This document shows positions 61,505-64,000 of a DNA stretch of 64,000 nt, one piece after another. Below the pieces are notes generated by a model that saw nothing but the letters and a program-made list of their open reading frames with translations, did not search any database and was not told the origin of the DNA. Each line of letters opens with the position of its first letter. Positions within the stretch are counted from its first letter, which is position 1. Source of the DNA: Hydrococcus rivularis NIES-593 (GTDB lineage: Bacteria; Cyanobacteriota; Cyanobacteriia; Cyanobacteriales; Microcystaceae). The stretch is from the NCBI RefSeq assembly GCF_001904635.1, contig NZ_MRCB01000014.1, positions 1-64,000 of the forward strand, written 5' to 3'. The position numbers were made by a program, and so were the translations under genes.

Positions 61505-63580
61505 ATGACTAACGCGACTGCGATCGACAATCCCTTGCTCATCGGAAAAGGACTTCCTCCCTTTGACAAAATCCAGCCGGAACACATCGTTCCCGCGATG
61601 ACCCAACTATTAGCCGAGTTAGAAACCGAACTCGCTAACCTAGAAGCCAATGTTACTCCCACTTGGTCGGGTTTAGTCGAACCCCTGACTAAAATTGAAG
61701 AACGCTTAACCTGGAGTTGGGGAATCGTAGGACATTTGATGGGCGTAAAAAATAGTCCCGAATTGCGGCAAGCTTACGAAACCGTCCAGCCCCAAGTCGT
61801 TCAATTTATCAATAAACTCAGCCAAAGCAAACCCCTCTACGAGGCGTTTAAAGCGTTGCGCGACGGACAGGAGTGGAATGCGCTCGAAAGCGCCCAAAAA
61901 CGCATTGTCGAGTCAGCTATCCGCGATGCAGAACTATCGGGAGTGGGACTCGAAGCAGAAAAACAGGAACGCTTTAACCAAATTCAACTGGAGTTGGCGG
62001 AACTTGCTACTAAGTTTTCTAATAATGTCTTGGATGCAACCAAAGCCTTTAAACTCAAACTAACGGATAAGCAAGACGTAGATGGTTTACCCGCTAGCCT
62101 TCTCAGTTTAGCTGCCCAAACTGCCCGCGCAGAAGGAGAAGAGAACGCTACGCCAGAGGAAGGACCTTGGGTGATTACGCTAGACTACCCCAGCTATCTT
62201 CCCTTTATGAAATACAGTACCAATCGGGAATTGCGGGAAAAACTCTACAAAGCTTTCATTAGTCGCGCCTCTAGCGGCGAATTAGACAACAATCCTTTAA
62301 TCGACATAATTCTACAACTGCGCCAAGAAAAAGCCGCATTACTAGGATATAACAGTTATGCGGAAGTCAGTCTCGCTAGAAAAATGGCTCCCGGCGTAGA
62401 AGCTGTAGAAAACTTACTCGAAGAACTGCGCGGTGCGAGTTATGATGCGGCTGTAAAGGAATTAGAAGAGTTAAAAGCGTTTGCCCAAACCGACGATTTG
62501 ACCCCCTGGGATATTGCTTTTTGGTCGGAAAGACAACGAGAAGCCAAGTTTGATTTTAATGCCGAGGAGTTACGCCCATATTTTCCTTTACCACAAGTGT
62601 TAGAAGGATTATTTAGCTTGGTTAAGCGTATCTTTGCAGTCACGATTATTCCTGCGGACGGACAAGCCCCAGTTTGGCAGGAAGATGTACGCTATTTCCA
62701 GATTAACAATGAAGCTGGAGAAGCGATCGCCTATTTCTATCTCGATCCCTATAGCCGTCCTGCCGAAAAACGCGGCGGTGCTTGGATGGATGATTGCATC
62801 GGTCGGGCGAAAATGGTAGATGGCAGCATTCGTTTACCCGTCGCTTATCTGATCTGCAATCAAACCCCTCCCGTCGATGGCCAACCCAGTTTAATGACTT
62901 TTGATGAAGTGACTACCCTTTTCCACGAATTCGGTCACGGATTGCAACACATGCTGACCAAAGTAGATTATTCTGGGGCGGCAGGAATTAATAATGTGGA
63001 ATGGGATGCGGTCGAGTTGCCCAGTCAGTTTATGGAAAACTGGTGTTACGATCGCGCTACCCTATTTAGCATGGCAAGGCATTACGAAACTGGGGAACCT
63101 TTGCCAGAACATTATTATCAGAAATTACTAGCTGCCAAGAATTACATGAGCGGTTTTGCCATGTTGCGGCAGTTGCACTTTAGTTTGCTCGATCTCGAAC
63201 TGCACCATCGCTATCAACCAGGCGGCGAAGAAACGCCCTACCAAGTGCGCGATCGCATTGCTAAAATCACTACCGTTATCCCACCTTTACCGGAAGATGC
63301 TTTCTTGTGTTCGTTCGGACATATCTTTGCTGGCGGTTATGCGGCTGGTTATTATAGCTACAAATGGGCAGAAGTTCTCAGTGCTGATGCTTTTGCTGCC
63401 TTTGAGGAGGCGGGGTTAGAGAATGAAGATGCTGTAACTACAACTGGAAAACGTTTCCGAGATACGGTGTTGGGGTTAGGAGGAAGTTTCCATCCGATGG
63501 AAGTCTTCAAAGCTTTCCGAGGACGAGAACCCAAAACCGAACCATTACTGAGACACAGTGGCTTGCTAGCGGCTTCTTAA
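61505..63580 (+). CDS. prlC: Oligopeptidase A (M3 metallopeptidase)
   Basis: PrlC/OpdA degrades short peptides, including cleaved signal peptides, in the cytoplasm. The 691 residues are of normal length. The zinc site is FHEFGHGLQHML (HExGH) with the downstream Glu in VEWDAVELPSQFMENW. KMAPGVEAVENLLEELRG and FGHIFAGGYAAGYYSYKWAE are family blocks. The start MTNATAIDNPLL precedes the conserved FDKIQPEHIVPAM. The gene ends with a clear terminator. Confidence 0.93.
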   Translation: MTNATAIDNPLLIGKGLPPFDKIQPEHIVPAMTQLLAELETELANLEANVTPTWSGLVEPLTKIEERLTWSWGIVGHLMGVKNSPELRQAYETVQPQVVQFINKLSQSKPLYEAFKALRDGQEWNALESAQKRIVESAIRDAELSGVGLEAEKQERFNQIQLELAELATKFSNNVLDATKAFKLKLTDKQDVDGLPASLLSLAAQTARAEGEENATPEEGPWVITLDYPSYLPFMKYSTNRELREKLYKAFISRASSGELDNNPLIDIILQLRQEKAALLGYNSYAEVSLARKMAPGVEAVENLLEELRGASYDAAVKELEELKAFAQTDDLTPWDIAFWSERQREAKFDFNAEELRPYFPLPQVLEGLFSLVKRIFAVTIIPADGQAPVWQEDVRYFQINNEAGEAIAYFYLDPYSRPAEKRGGAWMDDCIGRAKMVDGSIRLPVAYLICNQTPPVDGQPSLMTFDEVTTLFHEFGHGLQHMLTKVDYSGAAGINNVEWDAVELPSQFMENWCYDRATLFSMARHYETGEPLPEHYYQKLLAAKNYMSGFAMLRQLHFSLLDLELHHRYQPGGEETPYQVRDRIAKITTVIPPLPEDAFLCSFGHIFAGGYAAGYYSYKWAEVLSADAFAAFEEAGLENEDAVTTTGKRFRDTVLGLGGSFHPMEVFKAFRGREPKTEPLLRHSGLLAAS

Positions 63581-63591
63581 AATTAGATAAT

Positions 63592-63618
63592 GCGGGCAAT
63601 ATGCCCGCCAATTTTTTT
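63592..63618 (+). terminator. Rho-independent terminator of prlC
   Basis: GCGGGC (63592-63597) and GCCCGC (63603-63608) form a 6-bp GC stem with a 5-nt loop, followed by CCA and then seven T residues (63612-63618). It lies just after the prlC stop codon. Confidence 0.85.
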
Positions 63619-63677
63619 GGGGAAAAAGTCAGCTTTATGCCCTAGGTATCCGGTTTAAGTCGCTAGCTTATCAAACT

Positions 63678-64000
63678 ATGTCTGCCACATTTACTCCTCT
63701 CATCGAACAAATGCAAAAACCGGAATTTTATCCCCATCCGGTTCGAGAACCCATTCAATTAATTCAAACTCACTGTTCTTCTGTTTTGTTGGCTGGAGAT
63801 TATGTCTATAAACTCAAAAAATCTGTCAATTTTGGCTTTTTAGACTTTTCTACTTTAGGCAAACGACAACATTTTTTAAATGAAGAACTACGACTGAATA
63901 AAGCGATCGCACCGGATATTTATCTAGAAGTTTTGCCAATTACTCAAGTCAGAGACAGGTTTATCTTAGACGGCACGGGAGAACCAGTAGAATACGTTCT
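63678..64000 (+). CDS. APH/AAA-ATPase-type protein, N-terminal part (runs off window)
   Basis: The frame is open from ATG 63678 to the window end (107 codons). FYPHPVREPIQLIQTHCSSV, then LAGDYVYKLKKSVNFGFLDF and STLGKRQHFLNEELRLNKAI, match the start of cyanobacterial proteins that join an aminoglycoside-phosphotransferase-like kinase domain to a P-loop ATPase. The VYKLKKSVNFGFLDFSTLGKR block is the ATP-binding start of the APH fold. The ATPase domain would lie beyond the window. Substrate and function are unknown. Confidence 0.75.
   Translation, partial: MSATFTPLIEQMQKPEFYPHPVREPIQLIQTHCSSVLLAGDYVYKLKKSVNFGFLDFSTLGKRQHFLNEELRLNKAIAPDIYLEVLPITQVRDRFILDGTGEPVEYV

Noticed and set aside
1-64000. 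CRISPR arrays, prophage, rRNA operons
   Set aside because: No regularly spaced direct repeats with unique spacers, no phage structural or integrase genes, and no rRNA-like sequence were found.

Overview
The window is chromosomal DNA of a cyanobacterium. The sequence shows many GCGATCGC (HIP1) octamers, and it carries genes for oxygenic photosynthesis: psb27 (photosystem II assembly), apcF (phycobilisome core), acsF (aerobic chlorophyll synthesis), plus a carotenoid oxygenase and a type IV pilus operon with the cyanobacterial form of PilB. I cannot name the species. Gene order is that of an ordinary chromosome: mostly short operons on both strands. There are no rRNA genes, no prophage and no CRISPR array.

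Layout. 1-10.5 kb: a truncated class D beta-lactamase-like gene, mtnB, psb27, a propeller/transglutaminase protein, a Ca2+-type P-ATPase, glnA with a textbook NtcA promoter, apcF and small conserved proteins. 10.7-15 kb: a methyltransferase, a cobalamin riboswitch in front of hupE, a toxin-antitoxin pair, a ferredoxin, a 58-residue membrane protein, moaC and tRNA-Arg(ACG). 15.5-24.2 kb: alaS, an FAD oxidoreductase, a DUF937 protein, and a translationally coupled BT1-type transporter plus carotenoid oxygenase. 24.3-25.7 kb: an IS4-family element with a frameshifted transposase. 25.8-30 kb: a PEP-CTERM membrane protein with its dedicated exosortase. 30-33 kb: part of an amino-acid ABC transporter. 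33-40.5 kb: dihaem cytochrome, MoxR ATPase, ribF, a metallo-hydrolase, acsF, and a DUF1611/M20/flavin-reductase cluster. 41-50.3 kb: a hydrolase, a frameshifted small gene, a pentapeptide protein, an aminotransferase, a FetB-type permease, a membrane/spermidine-synthase fusion, a TPR protein, an SDR protein with an inserted CIA30 domain, and a 33-residue membrane peptide. 50.4-56 kb: grpE, dnaK, dnaJ, a TusA-like gene and rsgA in one direction. 56.2-61.4 kb: pilB, pilT, pilC and an unknown gene. 61.5-64 kb: oligopeptidase A and the start of an APH/ATPase-type gene.

Between the genes lie several families of short dispersed repeats. A ~115-bp palindromic MITE-like element is present in three copies. 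A ~150-bp element with terminal inverted repeats is present once. A 61-bp repeat is present twice. A 24-bp repeat is shared exactly by the riboswitch loop and the leader of an ABC permease gene. Two ORFs take their stop codons from a copy of the 115-bp element. I found no clearly new multi-gene system. The best candidates for a second look are the exosortase/PEP-CTERM pair, the DUF1611-M20-flavin reductase cluster, the riboswitch carrying a mobile repeat, and the two very small membrane proteins.
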